NCBI RefSeq assembly: GCF_014207965.1
Contig: NZ_JACHLM010000003.1
Span: 186,001 to 250,000 of the forward strand
Length of the DNA stretch: 64,000 nt
Source: Brevundimonas bullata
GTDB taxonomy: Bacteria > Pseudomonadota > Alphaproteobacteria > Caulobacterales > Caulobacteraceae
Reading direction: 5' to 3'
The position numbers and the translations under genes are program-made. Position 1 is the first letter of the stretch. Every line of letters starts with the position of its first letter. Below are positions 43,687 to 52,065 of this stretch, in pieces. Below the pieces are notes generated by a model. That model had not been told where the DNA came from, made no database searches, and saw only the letters and a list, made by a program, of their open reading frames with translations.

Positions 43687-44090
43687 GAGCGCGGCGCTTC
43701 TCCCTCCCCGTCCCGGGGAGGGTGGTCGGCGCGTAGCGCCGAGCGGGTGGGGCGGGCAAGGCAATGCATCCGCACGTCCTCAACTAAAGCTTCCAGTTCA
43801 TCTCGAACGGCGAGGTTCGTGTAACGCAAGGTTCGCCATCCCTCTCTCGCCAATACGGCGTCCCGAACGCGATCCTTGCGCGCCCGGTCCTCGTCATCGT
43901 GTGACGCGCCATCGACCTCAACGATCAGGAAACGATCGGCGCAGGCGAAGTCGAGAAAATAGCTTCTCAGTGGCGCCTGTCTTCGAAAGTGGAGACCTTC
44001 GGCACGCAAGGCTCGCAAGGCCACCCACAGCCGCGCCTCCGCCGGCGTCAGCGCCTTTCGCATTGCTCGCGCTCTGGCGACGATGGCCAT
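43683..44090 (-). CDS. DUF559 domain protein (PD-(D/E)XK/Vsr-like nuclease fold)
   Basis: 135 aa from the ATG at 44090. The DUF559 core is unmistakable: RARAMRKALTPAEARLWVAL, LRAEGLHFRRQAPLRSYFLD, FLIVEVDGASHD, and VLAREGWRTLRYTNLAVRDE. The D-(x)n-E-x-D pattern fits a Vsr/RecB-type nuclease fold, though activity is unproven. The last ~25 residues (LARPTRSALRADHPPRDGEG) are encoded by a flanking repeat. The gene sits between a response regulator and its kinase, enclosed by inverted copies of that repeat. Confidence 0.88.
   Translation of the reverse strand: MAIVARARAMRKALTPAEARLWVALRALRAEGLHFRRQAPLRSYFLDFACADRFLIVEVDGASHDDEDRARKDRVRDAVLAREGWRTLRYTNLAVRDELEALVEDVRMHCLARPTRSALRADHPPRDGEGEAPRS
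43699..43762 (+). repeat. Inverted repeat, left copy, of the DUF559 element
   Basis: 64 bases starting TTCTCCCTCCCCG. By eye about 90% identical to the reverse complement of 44157-44220. It contains small stems, CTCCCC-GTCCC-GGGGAG and GGCGC-GTA-GCGCC. It encodes the C-terminal tail of the DUF559 protein. Confidence 0.85.
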
Positions 44091-44156
44091 TTCGCCTAGC
44101 CCTCCCCTCAGCAGCAGCTTATCCAGGTCAGGTCCGGTCGATGGCGATGCTGTATC

Positions 44157-44220
44157 GCCTTGCCCTCCCCACCCGGCCGGCGCTGCGCGCCGCCCACCCT
44201 CCCCGAACGGGGAGGGAGAA
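44157..44220 (-). repeat. Inverted repeat, right copy, of the DUF559 element
   Basis: On the minus strand it begins TTCTCCCTCCCCGTTCGGGG and continues GGCGCGCAGCGCC. Mate of the repeat at 43699-43762 in opposite orientation. Confidence 0.85.
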
Positions 44221-44234
44221 TGTTGCAAGTCGCC

Positions 44235-44906
44235 CTAAGCCTCCAGCCGATACCCCGCGCCGCGCACGGTCTGCAGCATGGCCCGATCAAAGCCCTTGTC
44301 GATCTTGGAGCGCAGGCGGCTGATGTGGACGTCGATGACATTGGTCTGAGGGTCGAAGTGGTATTCCCAGACCTTCTCCAGCAGCATGGTGCGCGTCACC
44401 GACTGGCCGGCGTGGCGCATCAGGAACTCCAGCAGCTGGAACTCGCGCGGCTGCAGGTCGATCTCGGTCGCGCCGCGATGCACGGTGCGGGCGATCAGGT
44501 TCATCTCCAGGTCGCCGACCTTGAGCACGGTCTGCACCCCGCCCGTCTCGCGACGGCGCGCCAGGGCTTCAACCCGCGCAATCAGTTCGGCGAAGGCGTA
44601 GGGCTTCACAAGGTAATCATCGGCCCCGGCCTTCAGCCCCGTCACCCGGTCCTCGACCTCGCCGAGCGCCGACAGGAACAGGACCGGCGTCTGATCGCCG
44701 CCCTTGCGCACCGTTTCGACCATGCCGACGCCGTCCAGACGCGGCATCATGCGGTCCACGACATAGACGTCGTAGCCGCCCTTTTGCGATTCCAGCAGGC
44801 CGAAGGCGCCGTCCACGGCGTGCGTGACCTCGTGCCCGGCCTCGCTCAGGCCGCGCACCATCGCCGTCGCCGCTTCAGCGTCGTCCTCAACCACCAGAAT
44901 ACGCAT
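44235..44906 (-). CDS. OmpR-family response regulator
   Basis: 223 aa. Receiver domain with phospho-acceptor D51 (VYVVDRMMP), acidic pair ED and K101 (YLVKPYAF). A winged-helix effector follows (IDLQPREFQLLEFLMRHAGQ, VWEYHFDPQTNVIDVHISRL). It is the cognate regulator of the kinase at 42268-43686 by position. The HtrA protease gene lies upstream on the same strand, 67 bases away. Confidence 0.95.
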   Translation of the reverse strand: MRILVVEDDAEAATAMVRGLSEAGHEVTHAVDGAFGLLESQKGGYDVYVVDRMMPRLDGVGMVETVRKGGDQTPVLFLSALGEVEDRVTGLKAGADDYLVKPYAFAELIARVEALARRRETGGVQTVLKVGDLEMNLIARTVHRGATEIDLQPREFQLLEFLMRHAGQSVTRTMLLEKVWEYHFDPQTNVIDVHISRLRSKIDKGFDRAMLQTVRGAGYRLEA

Positions 44907-44973
44907 GGACCCCTCCTGAATACAGATTCGGCGGCGATGTTAGCGCATCGCCGCCGATCCCGTGAGTTACGCC

Positions 44974-46527
44974 TTATTCAGACTTGGCGAAGGGCAGCGG
45001 CACGACACTGGTCCCTTGCGGCGTGCGGACAAACAGCAGGACGCTGGGGCGTCCCGCGCGCTTGGCGGCTTCCACCACCGCCCGCAGGTCCGCCGCAGAA
45101 CTCACTGTCTGGGTATTGGCGCGCGTAATGACGAATCCGGGCTGGAAGCCGAGACGCGCCGCCGAGGAGCCTTGCGCCACATTCGTCACCACCAGACCCG
45201 ACACGCTTTCGGGAATGTTGTAGCGCGACCGCACCGCTGCGGTCAGCGGCGTCAATCCCAGGCCTTCCACCGTTTCGCTCTCGCTCGGCTTCACGGCGCC
45301 GGGGGCGCTACCGCCTTCGTCAGCAGCGGCCAGTTCATCCTCAGGCGGACGAACGCCCGCACGGACGTTCAACGTCTGACGACGGCCGTCGCGGATCACC
45401 TCAAGTCGAATGGTCTCGCCCGGCTTGGCCGCAGCCACACGTCGCGTCGCCTCGACGCTATTGGCCACCGCTTCGCCATTGACGCCGACCAGCAGGTCAC
45501 CGACCTGAGCGCCGGCGCGCGACGCGGGCGCGCCCTCAGTCACGCTCTCCACCAAGGCTCCCTTGAAATCCTTAGGCTGGCCCAGGGCCTCCCAGCCGTC
45601 CGCAGTCAAGGTGCGAAGGCCCAAACCGACATAGCCGCGCTCGACCCGTTCACCGCGCATCAGGCGATCGGTCACGCTCTTGGCCGTCGCAGCCGGAATG
45701 GCGAAGCCGATGCCGACCGAGCCGCCCGTCGGCGAGAAGATCGCCGTGTTGACACCGATCACCCGGCCGTAAATGTCGAAGGTCGGTCCGCCCGAGTTGC
45801 CCCGATTGATGGCCGCGTCGATCTGCAGATACTCATTGTAGCCGGCCGGATCGATGTCGCGCGACATGGCCGAGACAATCCCCGCCGTGGCCGAACCGCC
45901 CAGGCCGAAGGGGTTGCCCACGGCAATGACCCAGTCGCCAACGCGCGGAGCCGCTGTTTCCTCAAAGCTGACGAACGGGAAGGCGTCGCCCTCGACCTTG
46001 ATGACGGCCAGATCCGTGCCTTCATCACGGCCGATCAGCTTGGCCTTCAGCTCACGCCCGTCGCTGAGCTTGACGTTGATCTCCTCGGCGTTCTCGACGA
46101 CGTGATTGTTGGTGACGATGAAGCCGTCGGCCGAGATCAGGAAGCCGGAACCGGTGCCCAGTCCCGTGGTCGAGTTGTCGTCCTCGCCCTCTTCGCCCGA
46201 ACCGCCGCCGCGCGGCCCGCCGGGAATGGGCACGGCGCCGAAGCCGGGGATCTGGATCGCGGTCGGGCGCTGCACCCGCGTCTTGACGTCGATCTGCACC
46301 ACGGCGGGCGCGACCTGCTGGAAGATGTCGGCGAAGCTGAGCGGCGCGCCTTGCGGCGGCGCAAAGGCCAGGCCCGCAGCCCCGGCCGAGGGGACCAGCC
46401 GTCCCGCCTGAGCGGCGGCGGGCGCGGCGTGCGCGCCCGGCCAGGTAATGACCCCGCCCGCCGTCGCGACAGCGGCGAAGGACAGGCCGACGGCCGCCCC
46501 CAGAATGAACTCCTTGCGTTTCAGCAT
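44974..46527 (-). CDS. Do/DegP-type periplasmic serine protease
   Basis: 517 aa from the ATG with AAGGA five bases upstream. Signal or anchor at residues 8-30. Catalytic triad H142 (VTNNHVVENA), D172 (GTDLAVIK) and S245 (NRGNSGGPTF). Two PDZ domains follow (VERGYVGLGLRTL..., and SVSGLVVTNVAQGSSAARLG). It degrades or refolds damaged envelope proteins. It heads a same-strand series with the response regulator, kinase and glnE; an envelope-stress link to the two-component system is plausible. Confidence 0.95.
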   Translation of the reverse strand: MLKRKEFILGAAVGLSFAAVATAGGVITWPGAHAAPAAAQAGRLVPSAGAAGLAFAPPQGAPLSFADIFQQVAPAVVQIDVKTRVQRPTAIQIPGFGAVPIPGGPRGGGSGEEGEDDNSTTGLGTGSGFLISADGFIVTNNHVVENAEEINVKLSDGRELKAKLIGRDEGTDLAVIKVEGDAFPFVSFEETAAPRVGDWVIAVGNPFGLGGSATAGIVSAMSRDIDPAGYNEYLQIDAAINRGNSGGPTFDIYGRVIGVNTAIFSPTGGSVGIGFAIPAATAKSVTDRLMRGERVERGYVGLGLRTLTADGWEALGQPKDFKGALVESVTEGAPASRAGAQVGDLLVGVNGEAVANSVEATRRVAAAKPGETIRLEVIRDGRRQTLNVRAGVRPPEDELAAADEGGSAPGAVKPSESETVEGLGLTPLTAAVRSRYNIPESVSGLVVTNVAQGSSAARLGFQPGFVITRANTQTVSSAADLRAVVEAAKRAGRPSVLLFVRTPQGTSVVPLPFAKSE

Positions 46528-46707
46528 CGTCGTCCTTGCAGTCCTGAAATCTGGAGCTCCAAAAGCTCCGTTCGCCCATGGATATAGGGGGTTGCAGCCT
46601 AAGCCAATGCACGCCCTCGCGATGGTTGTCCCTCCTCCGCGTTCGCCGTGAGGCGCGCGTGCGTCAGGATCGCGGCGAAACGCTTTCGCTTTGGACAGAA
46701 ACAAAGG

Positions 46708-46730
46708 CCCTCCCCCTCGAGGGGGGAGGG
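46708..46730. terminator. GC hairpin between ccmH and the HtrA gene
   Basis: CCCTCCCCC-TCGA(G)-GGGGGAGGG, followed on the minus strand by CCTTTGTTT. It could end the ccm transcript. The CCCTCCCC/GGGGAGGG core recalls the ends of the DUF559 element, so it may instead be a relic of that repeat family. Confidence 0.45.
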
Positions 46731-46795
46731 TTGGGAGGGGGTGCAGGCATGCCCTTTCAGAGCTAGGCGCGGGTGGCGCGACAGCTGCGGGCCGA

Positions 46796-47275
46796 CTATC
46801 CGCGCTCGGCCTCGTCAGACCCGGCGGTGAGTTCCGCCAGCGCCCGCTCTTCTTCGTCCGTCAGGGGGATGATTTCCGCCCGCCGCCGCCGCGCCCGCCA
46901 CACGAACACCGCCCCCGCCCCCAGCACCAGGGCGAACGGCCCGAACCACAGCAGCCAGGTCCCGGCCCGCACCGGCGGCTGGAACAGGACATAGTCGCCA
47001 TAGCGCCGCACCAGGTCCTGGCGCACCGCCTGATCGCTCTTGCCCGCCGCGATCTCCTCGCGCACCAGACGGCGCATGTCGGCGGCGATGCCGGCCGGGC
47101 TATCTGCGATGGATTCGTGCTGGCAGACCACGCAACGGATATCGCCGAACAGGGCCCGCGCCCGCGCCTCCTGCGCTGCATCGGGCAAGGGGCGATCCGG
47201 CGCCGGGGGCGGCTCCGCCATCGCAGCGCCCGCCGCGAGAGCCAGCGCCCCCGCCAACGCCGCCAGCCGCCTCAC
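46796..47275 (-). CDS. ccmH: Cytochrome c maturation protein CcmH
   Basis: 159 aa from a GTG that overlaps the ccmF stop (GTGA), with GGAGG seven bases upstream. Signal peptide ALAGALALAAGAAMA. The redox-active CxxC is in RCVVCQHESIADS, and PPVRAGTWLLWFGPFALVLG is the C-terminal membrane helix. CcmH keeps apocytochrome c thiols reduced for haem ligation together with CcmF. Last gene of the ccm operon. Confidence 0.95.
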   Translation of the reverse strand: MRRLAALAGALALAAGAAMAEPPPAPDRPLPDAAQEARARALFGDIRCVVCQHESIADSPAGIAADMRRLVREEIAAGKSDQAVRQDLVRRYGDYVLFQPPVRAGTWLLWFGPFALVLGAGAVFVWRARRRRAEIIPLTDEEERALAELTAGSDEAERG

Positions 47276-49257
47276 GCCTTGACCTCCGTCTTGCGACGCG
47301 AACCCGCCCCGACGCGCAGCCGCCGGTCCAACAGGGACAGCACCCCGCCCAGGGCCATGATCGCCGGACCGAGGAAGATCAGCCGCGCCCACGGATTGTA
47401 ATAGACCCGCACCGTCCAGGCCTGCTCGCCGTCCTCGGACCGCGCCCGCTCGCCCATGACCACATAGACGTCGTCCAGTCCGCGGAAGTCGAGGCCGACC
47501 TCGGTCGTCGTCTGCCCGCCCGCCGGGAAGAAGCGGCGCTCGGCGGTGACGACGCGCTCCACCGCATCACCCGACACCGGCATGACCGTCAAGCGCCCCT
47601 GCTCGGCGAGATAGTTCGGCCCCTCGATCACCTCGACCGCGTCCAGACGCACCCGCCACGGCCCCGACGACACCACGCCGCCCAGAGGCACAGCCGCCGC
47701 GGCCTCGGCCTTGAAGCTGGTCTCGACCACGGCCCCCAGGATGAAGACGCCCAGACCCGCGTGGGCCAGGGTCATGCCCCAGGCGCCCAGCGGCAGACCC
47801 TTGGCGCGGCGCAGGGTCTCGACCAACGGCGCCCGGAACGCCTTGGTGCGCACGCCGACCTCGGCCAGCGCCCCCAGGATCAGCCAGGCCCCGACGCCCA
47901 GTCCCGCCGCCGCCAGCGCCTTCTTCGGCTCGAACAGCAGGAAGGCCGCGAACGCCGCCACGACCGCCAGACCCGCCGCCAGCCACAGCCGCTGCAAGGC
48001 CCCCTTCAGGTCGCCGCGCTTCCACGCCAGCAGAGGCCCGGCCGGCAGGATCAGACAGGCCACCACCAGAAGCGGCACGAAGGTGGCGTTGAAATAGGGC
48101 GGCCCCACCGAAATGGTCGCCCCCGAAATCCCCTCGAGGATCAGCGGGTACAGGGTCCCCAGCAGCACCGTCGCCGCCGCCGCCGTCAGGAACAGGTTGT
48201 TCAGCACCAGCGCGCCTTCGCGGCTGATCGGGGCAAAGGCCGCGCCCGACCGGATCGCCGGGGCGCGGAAGGCGAACAGGATGAAGGCCGCGCCCGCCGC
48301 CACGCCGAGGATGGCCAACAGCATCATGCCCCGCTCGGGATCGACAGCGAAGGCATGGACGCTGGTCAGCACGCCCGAGCGCACCAGAAACGCCCCCAGC
48401 ATGGAGAAGGTGAAGGCCAGGATGGCGAGGAAGACCGTCCACCCCGCCAGCGCCCCGCGCCGCTCCGTCACGATGGCCGAGTGCAGCAGGGCCGCCCCCG
48501 CCAGCCACGGCATGAAGCTGGCGTTCTCCACCGGGTCCCAGAACCACCAGCCGCCCCAGCCCAGCTCGTAATAGGCCCAGAAGGACCCGAGCAGGATGCC
48601 GACCGTCAGGAAGGCCCAGGACGCCAGCGCCCACGGCCGCACCCAGCGGCCCCAGGCCGGATCAACCCGCTTCTCGATCAGGGCGGCGACCGCCAGCGAG
48701 AAACAGACCGAAAACCCGACATAGCCCGCGTAGAGCAGCGGCGGATGGAAGGCGAGCGCCGGGTCCTGCAACAGGGGGTTCAGCGACGCGCCTTGCACTG
48801 GGGCGGGGTCCAGGCGGGCAAACGGGTTCGACGTGAAGACGGCGAAGGCCAGGAACATGGTCGACAGCGCGCCCTGCACCGCCACGCTTGAGGTCTTCAG
48901 CCCGAACGGCAGGCCGCGCGCCAGGGCCAGCGCCCCGCCGAAACCGGTCATGACCAGGCACCACAGCACCAGCGAGCCCTCATGGCTGCCCCAGGCGGCG
49001 GCCACCTTGTAGAGCATGGGCTTGTCGGTGTGGCTGTTCAGGGCCACGTTCGACACCGAGAAGTCCGACACGGCGAAGGCGTAGATCAGGGCGGCGAACG
49101 CCAAGGCCGTCGCCGCCGCCGAGGCGATCAGCGCCCCGCCCCCGGCGCCCGCCAGCACCGGGCTCAGCCTCAGCCGTCCCGCCGTGGCCAACACCGTCGT
49201 CAGCCCCGCCAACACCAGGGCGAGGATCAGCGCGAACGCGCCCAGTTCGACGATCAC
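47272..49257 (-). CDS. ccmF: Haem lyase subunit CcmF
   Basis: 661 aa from a GTG overlapping the ccmE stop (GTGA). About 15 membrane helices. The haem-handling WWD motif is WGGWWFWDPVENASFMPWL, with conserved His in the flanking loops (SHEGSLVLW, FHPPLLYAGY). It transfers haem from holo-CcmE to apocytochrome c in the periplasm with CcmH and CcmI. Confidence 0.97.
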   Translation of the reverse strand: MIVELGAFALILALVLAGLTTVLATAGRLRLSPVLAGAGGGALIASAAATALAFAALIYAFAVSDFSVSNVALNSHTDKPMLYKVAAAWGSHEGSLVLWCLVMTGFGGALALARGLPFGLKTSSVAVQGALSTMFLAFAVFTSNPFARLDPAPVQGASLNPLLQDPALAFHPPLLYAGYVGFSVCFSLAVAALIEKRVDPAWGRWVRPWALASWAFLTVGILLGSFWAYYELGWGGWWFWDPVENASFMPWLAGAALLHSAIVTERRGALAGWTVFLAILAFTFSMLGAFLVRSGVLTSVHAFAVDPERGMMLLAILGVAAGAAFILFAFRAPAIRSGAAFAPISREGALVLNNLFLTAAAATVLLGTLYPLILEGISGATISVGPPYFNATFVPLLVVACLILPAGPLLAWKRGDLKGALQRLWLAAGLAVVAAFAAFLLFEPKKALAAAGLGVGAWLILGALAEVGVRTKAFRAPLVETLRRAKGLPLGAWGMTLAHAGLGVFILGAVVETSFKAEAAAAVPLGGVVSSGPWRVRLDAVEVIEGPNYLAEQGRLTVMPVSGDAVERVVTAERRFFPAGGQTTTEVGLDFRGLDDVYVVMGERARSEDGEQAWTVRVYYNPWARLIFLGPAIMALGGVLSLLDRRLRVGAGSRRKTEVKA

Positions 49258-49745
49258 AGGCTGCGGCTCGCTTGGCTCGGGGGCGCTTCGCCCGTTTCAG
49301 GCCGCCACTCGCCCTTTTCCTTCAGCCGGTCGGCGACTTCGCGCGGCATATAGGTCTCGTCATGCTTGGCCAGCACCTGACTGGCTTCAAAGACGCGGTC
49401 GGGGCGGAACGACCCTTGCGCCACGATGCCCTGCCCTTCGCGGAACAGATCGGGCAGATCGCCGTGATAGCTGACGGTCGAGGTTCCCACATTGTCGGTG
49501 ACGACGAAGACCACCGTCCCGTCCGCGCCCTTGACCACGCTGCCGGCCTCGACCAGCCCGCCCAGACGGATCACCCGCCCGACCGGCGCGGCCTCCTCGG
49601 TCACTTCGGACGGCGAGAAGAAGTAGGTGACGTTGTCCTTCATGGCCCACAGCGACAGGCCGACCGCCAGCGCCAGCACGGGCGCCGCCGCCGCCACGAT
49701 CCACAGACGCCGCCGCGCCTTGGGCGATTTGGGAAGCCAGCTCAT
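49254..49745 (-). CDS. ccmE: Haem chaperone CcmE
   Basis: 163 aa. One N-terminal membrane anchor (LWIVAAAAPVLALAVGLSLW). The covalent haem-binding His is in VLAKHDETYMP, with the Tyr of the YMP motif. VRLGGLVEAGSVV and FVVTDN belong to the OB-fold core. It carries haem from CcmABCD to CcmF. The operon order here is ccmI-ccmE-ccmF-ccmH; ccmABCD and ccmG are not in the window. Confidence 0.97.
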   Translation of the reverse strand: MSWLPKSPKARRRLWIVAAAAPVLALAVGLSLWAMKDNVTYFFSPSEVTEEAAPVGRVIRLGGLVEAGSVVKGADGTVVFVVTDNVGTSTVSYHGDLPDLFREGQGIVAQGSFRPDRVFEASQVLAKHDETYMPREVADRLKEKGEWRPETGEAPPSQASRSL

Positions 49746-49778
49746 GTCAGGACATCACAGAAGGGTTGCAGCGCAGGC

Positions 49779-50594
49779 TCATCCGGCCCCGCCCAGTCGA
49801 TTTTGCAGTTCCGCCCGGCGCGGATCGTTCGGCTCCAGCGCCGCGATCAGCGGCCCCCAGACCGCATCCGCCCCAGCCTTGTCGCCGCGCTTCAGCGCCG
49901 CCTCGCCCAGGAAGTAGCGCGCGCCCAGTTGATCGGGGTCGTGCTTCAGCGCCTCGACAAAGGCCGCCTCGGCGTCGCCGCCGACCGCGCCCTCGTTGGC
50001 CCGCACCAGGCTCTCGCCCAGCCGCGCCCAGCTCTGGGCGTCGTCCGGCTTGATCGCCAGCGCCCGACGAAAGGCCGAGGCCGCGCCGATGGGGTCGCCC
50101 GCCTCGAACCGCGCCGCGCCCAGCATGACCAGGGCCTGATGATCGTCCGGCCGATCCTTGACGATGCGTCCGATGACCGCCGCCGCCTGGGCCGGTTCCA
50201 GCGTCTCGGGCGAGGCCGCCCAGTCGCGCACCCGCGTCTCATAGGCCTGATCCGCCATGCCCGGCGCGCCGAGGCCCAGATAGAGGGCCAGCGAAACCGC
50301 CGCCGTCAGCCCGATGCCGCCCAGAACCCAGAGCCGATCCTTGGCCCCGACCGTCGGCGCCCGCGCATCGCGACGCGCGGCCAGCAGCCGCCGTCCCGCC
50401 TCGGCCCGGGCGGCGGTCCAGCCCGCCTCGTCCAGCAGGCCGCGGGTTTTGAGCCGGTCCAGCTCGGCCAGCTCGCGCCCGGCGGCGTCGCGATCGACCA
50501 AGCCTTCCGCATCCGCCCCGCGTCGCGCGCCGGCCAGCACCAGAAGCCCGGCCAGCGCCGCAGCCAGTCCCGTCATGATCCAGAAGATCGTCAT
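49779..50594 (-). CDS. ccmI: Cytochrome c maturation protein CcmI (CycH)
   Basis: 271 aa. Two membrane helices (IFWIMTGLAAALAGLLVLAG and LWVLGGIGLTAAVSLALYLGL) flank a cytoplasmic leucine-zipper-like loop (GRELAELDRLKTRGLLDE). The periplasmic part carries tetratricopeptide repeats (ALVMLGAARFEAGDPIGAAS, SWARLGESLVRANEGAVGGD, LGARYFLGEAALKRGDKAGA). It chaperones apocytochrome c to the CcmF/CcmH complex. Confidence 0.93.
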   Translation of the reverse strand: MTIFWIMTGLAAALAGLLVLAGARRGADAEGLVDRDAAGRELAELDRLKTRGLLDEAGWTAARAEAGRRLLAARRDARAPTVGAKDRLWVLGGIGLTAAVSLALYLGLGAPGMADQAYETRVRDWAASPETLEPAQAAAVIGRIVKDRPDDHQALVMLGAARFEAGDPIGAASAFRRALAIKPDDAQSWARLGESLVRANEGAVGGDAEAAFVEALKHDPDQLGARYFLGEAALKRGDKAGADAVWGPLIAALEPNDPRRAELQNRLGGAG

Positions 50595-50612
50595 GCCCCG
50601 CCGTCTAGCGGA

Positions 50613-51977
50613 TCAGGCGCGCTGACGCGAGGCTCCCGAGGTCGCAGCCTCGACCGCGATGCTGGGCGGCGCCCCGGCCACCGTCAGTCGCCGCCGCACT
50701 GTGCGCTGCGCCTCCCTGGCCCCGATCAGGCCCAGAAGCTCGGCGGTCAGGGCGATGCGCTTGCGCGCCGTGGCATCATCGGGCGCCGCGCCGTCGTTCA
50801 ACCGCTCGATCGCCTCGTCGGCCCAGGTCGCCAGCTTGCCGGTCAGGCCCTCGGCGGTCTGACGCCGATCCGCCTCGCAGCCGAACACCGCCGCCGGACC
50901 GCGCACCAGGCCGATCACCGTCAACAAGGCCTTGGCTTTGGCCGCCGCCGCCGCATCCACCGGCTGATCCAGACGCGGCGCGGGCCGGGTCATCCGCCCG
51001 ACCATGGCCGTGCGCTCGACCGGCAGGACCGCGCCCGCCGCCCGTTCGGCGGCGCTGAACAGCTCCGACAGCCGCAGGGCGATCTTCAGCCGCGCCTGAC
51101 GCGTCGCCTTGCCCCAGGCGCTGTCGGTCCGCAGCGACAGGCTGACGTCGATTTCCGATAGGGTCTCCGCGCACCAGTCCAGATCGGCCTTCAGCGTCGC
51201 TGCATCCGCGCCCTCCGCAGTCGGCTCGAACGCCGCCGCCTGCGCCGCGCGGTGGGCCAGCGCCGTCACCACCCGGTCGACAAAGACCGCCAGCTCGCTC
51301 TCCCCCAGAAAGGTCTCGCGCCCTGCAACCGGCGTGGCGTGGGCCACGACGCGCAGCATCATCCGCGCGTCGGTCAGGTGGGCGAACAAGATCTCCATCA
51401 GCCGCGCCGCCCCGTCCGGCGCGATGCTGGCCGCCTGACGCAGGGCCAGTTTCAGTTCCGCCGTCGCCGCCGACCCCGGCCGGCCCATCCAGGCCTCCAG
51501 ATGGTCCAGACAGCGCCGCGCCAAGCCGGCCAGATCGAAACAGGCGGCCAGTTCCGCCACCTGATCCGCCGTCGCCTGGGGCCACAGGCCCTCGCCCTGA
51601 TCCCGCACCGCCGAGGCCGCGCTCAGGCACAACCGATCCGCCACCATCCGCGACAGTTCGTCGTCGCGATCCAGCTGCGGCAAAAGCTCAGGTTCATTAC
51701 GCGTGGCCAGCCGCCACAGCCGCGCCGGAACGCCCGCCGGAAAGCTCAGGCCCTCCAGCCCGTCCTCGCGCGGGTGAAACAGCGGCGCCAAAGGCCCGAA
51801 CGCCGTGTCGCGGCGTCGCCGGTCCAGAACCTCGGCCTCGACCATGTCGCGCAGCGCCCACGCCCGATCCCCCGTCATCGCCGCCGCCAGCGTTTCCAGC
51901 TGGGCCAACAGACGATCCGGGCAAGCGGCGATCAGCTGGGCCAGGGCGGCCCTCTGCGCGACCGACAGGTCCGCCAT
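50613..51977 (-). CDS. Unknown alpha-helical protein upstream of ccmI
   Basis: 454 aa from the ATG with GGAGG seven bases upstream. Predicted all-helical and cytoplasmic, Ala/Leu/Arg-rich, with no signal peptide or membrane segment. Segments such as AQRAALAQLIAACPDRLLAQ, WRLATRNEPELLPQLDRDDE and LKLALRQAASIAPDGAARL suggest HEAT/ARM-like helical repeats. No named family is recognised. It lies 18 bases upstream of ccmI on the same strand, so it is probably cotranscribed with the ccm genes; the link may be positional only. Confidence 0.8.
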   Translation of the reverse strand: MADLSVAQRAALAQLIAACPDRLLAQLETLAAAMTGDRAWALRDMVEAEVLDRRRRDTAFGPLAPLFHPREDGLEGLSFPAGVPARLWRLATRNEPELLPQLDRDDELSRMVADRLCLSAASAVRDQGEGLWPQATADQVAELAACFDLAGLARRCLDHLEAWMGRPGSAATAELKLALRQAASIAPDGAARLMEILFAHLTDARMMLRVVAHATPVAGRETFLGESELAVFVDRVVTALAHRAAQAAAFEPTAEGADAATLKADLDWCAETLSEIDVSLSLRTDSAWGKATRQARLKIALRLSELFSAAERAAGAVLPVERTAMVGRMTRPAPRLDQPVDAAAAAKAKALLTVIGLVRGPAAVFGCEADRRQTAEGLTGKLATWADEAIERLNDGAAPDDATARKRIALTAELLGLIGAREAQRTVRRRLTVAGAPPSIAVEAATSGASRQRA

Positions 51978-52065
51978 CCACACTCCTCCGGCCAAACCGA
52001 ATCCCGGCCACGGGGCCAAGGGTGCGCCCTTCGGGTTAACAGGGGATTGGAGCCCCGCTGGAACC

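Larger units (their letters stand above)
43699..44220. mobile_element. Candidate DUF559 cassette bounded by inverted repeats
   Basis: 522 bases: left repeat, DUF559 gene, right repeat. Its ends lie 12 bases from the kinase start codon and 14 bases from the response-regulator stop codon, so it precisely fills the junction of a two-component pair. No target-site duplication is obvious and no transposase is present. Mobility is inferred from arrangement. Confidence 0.5.
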
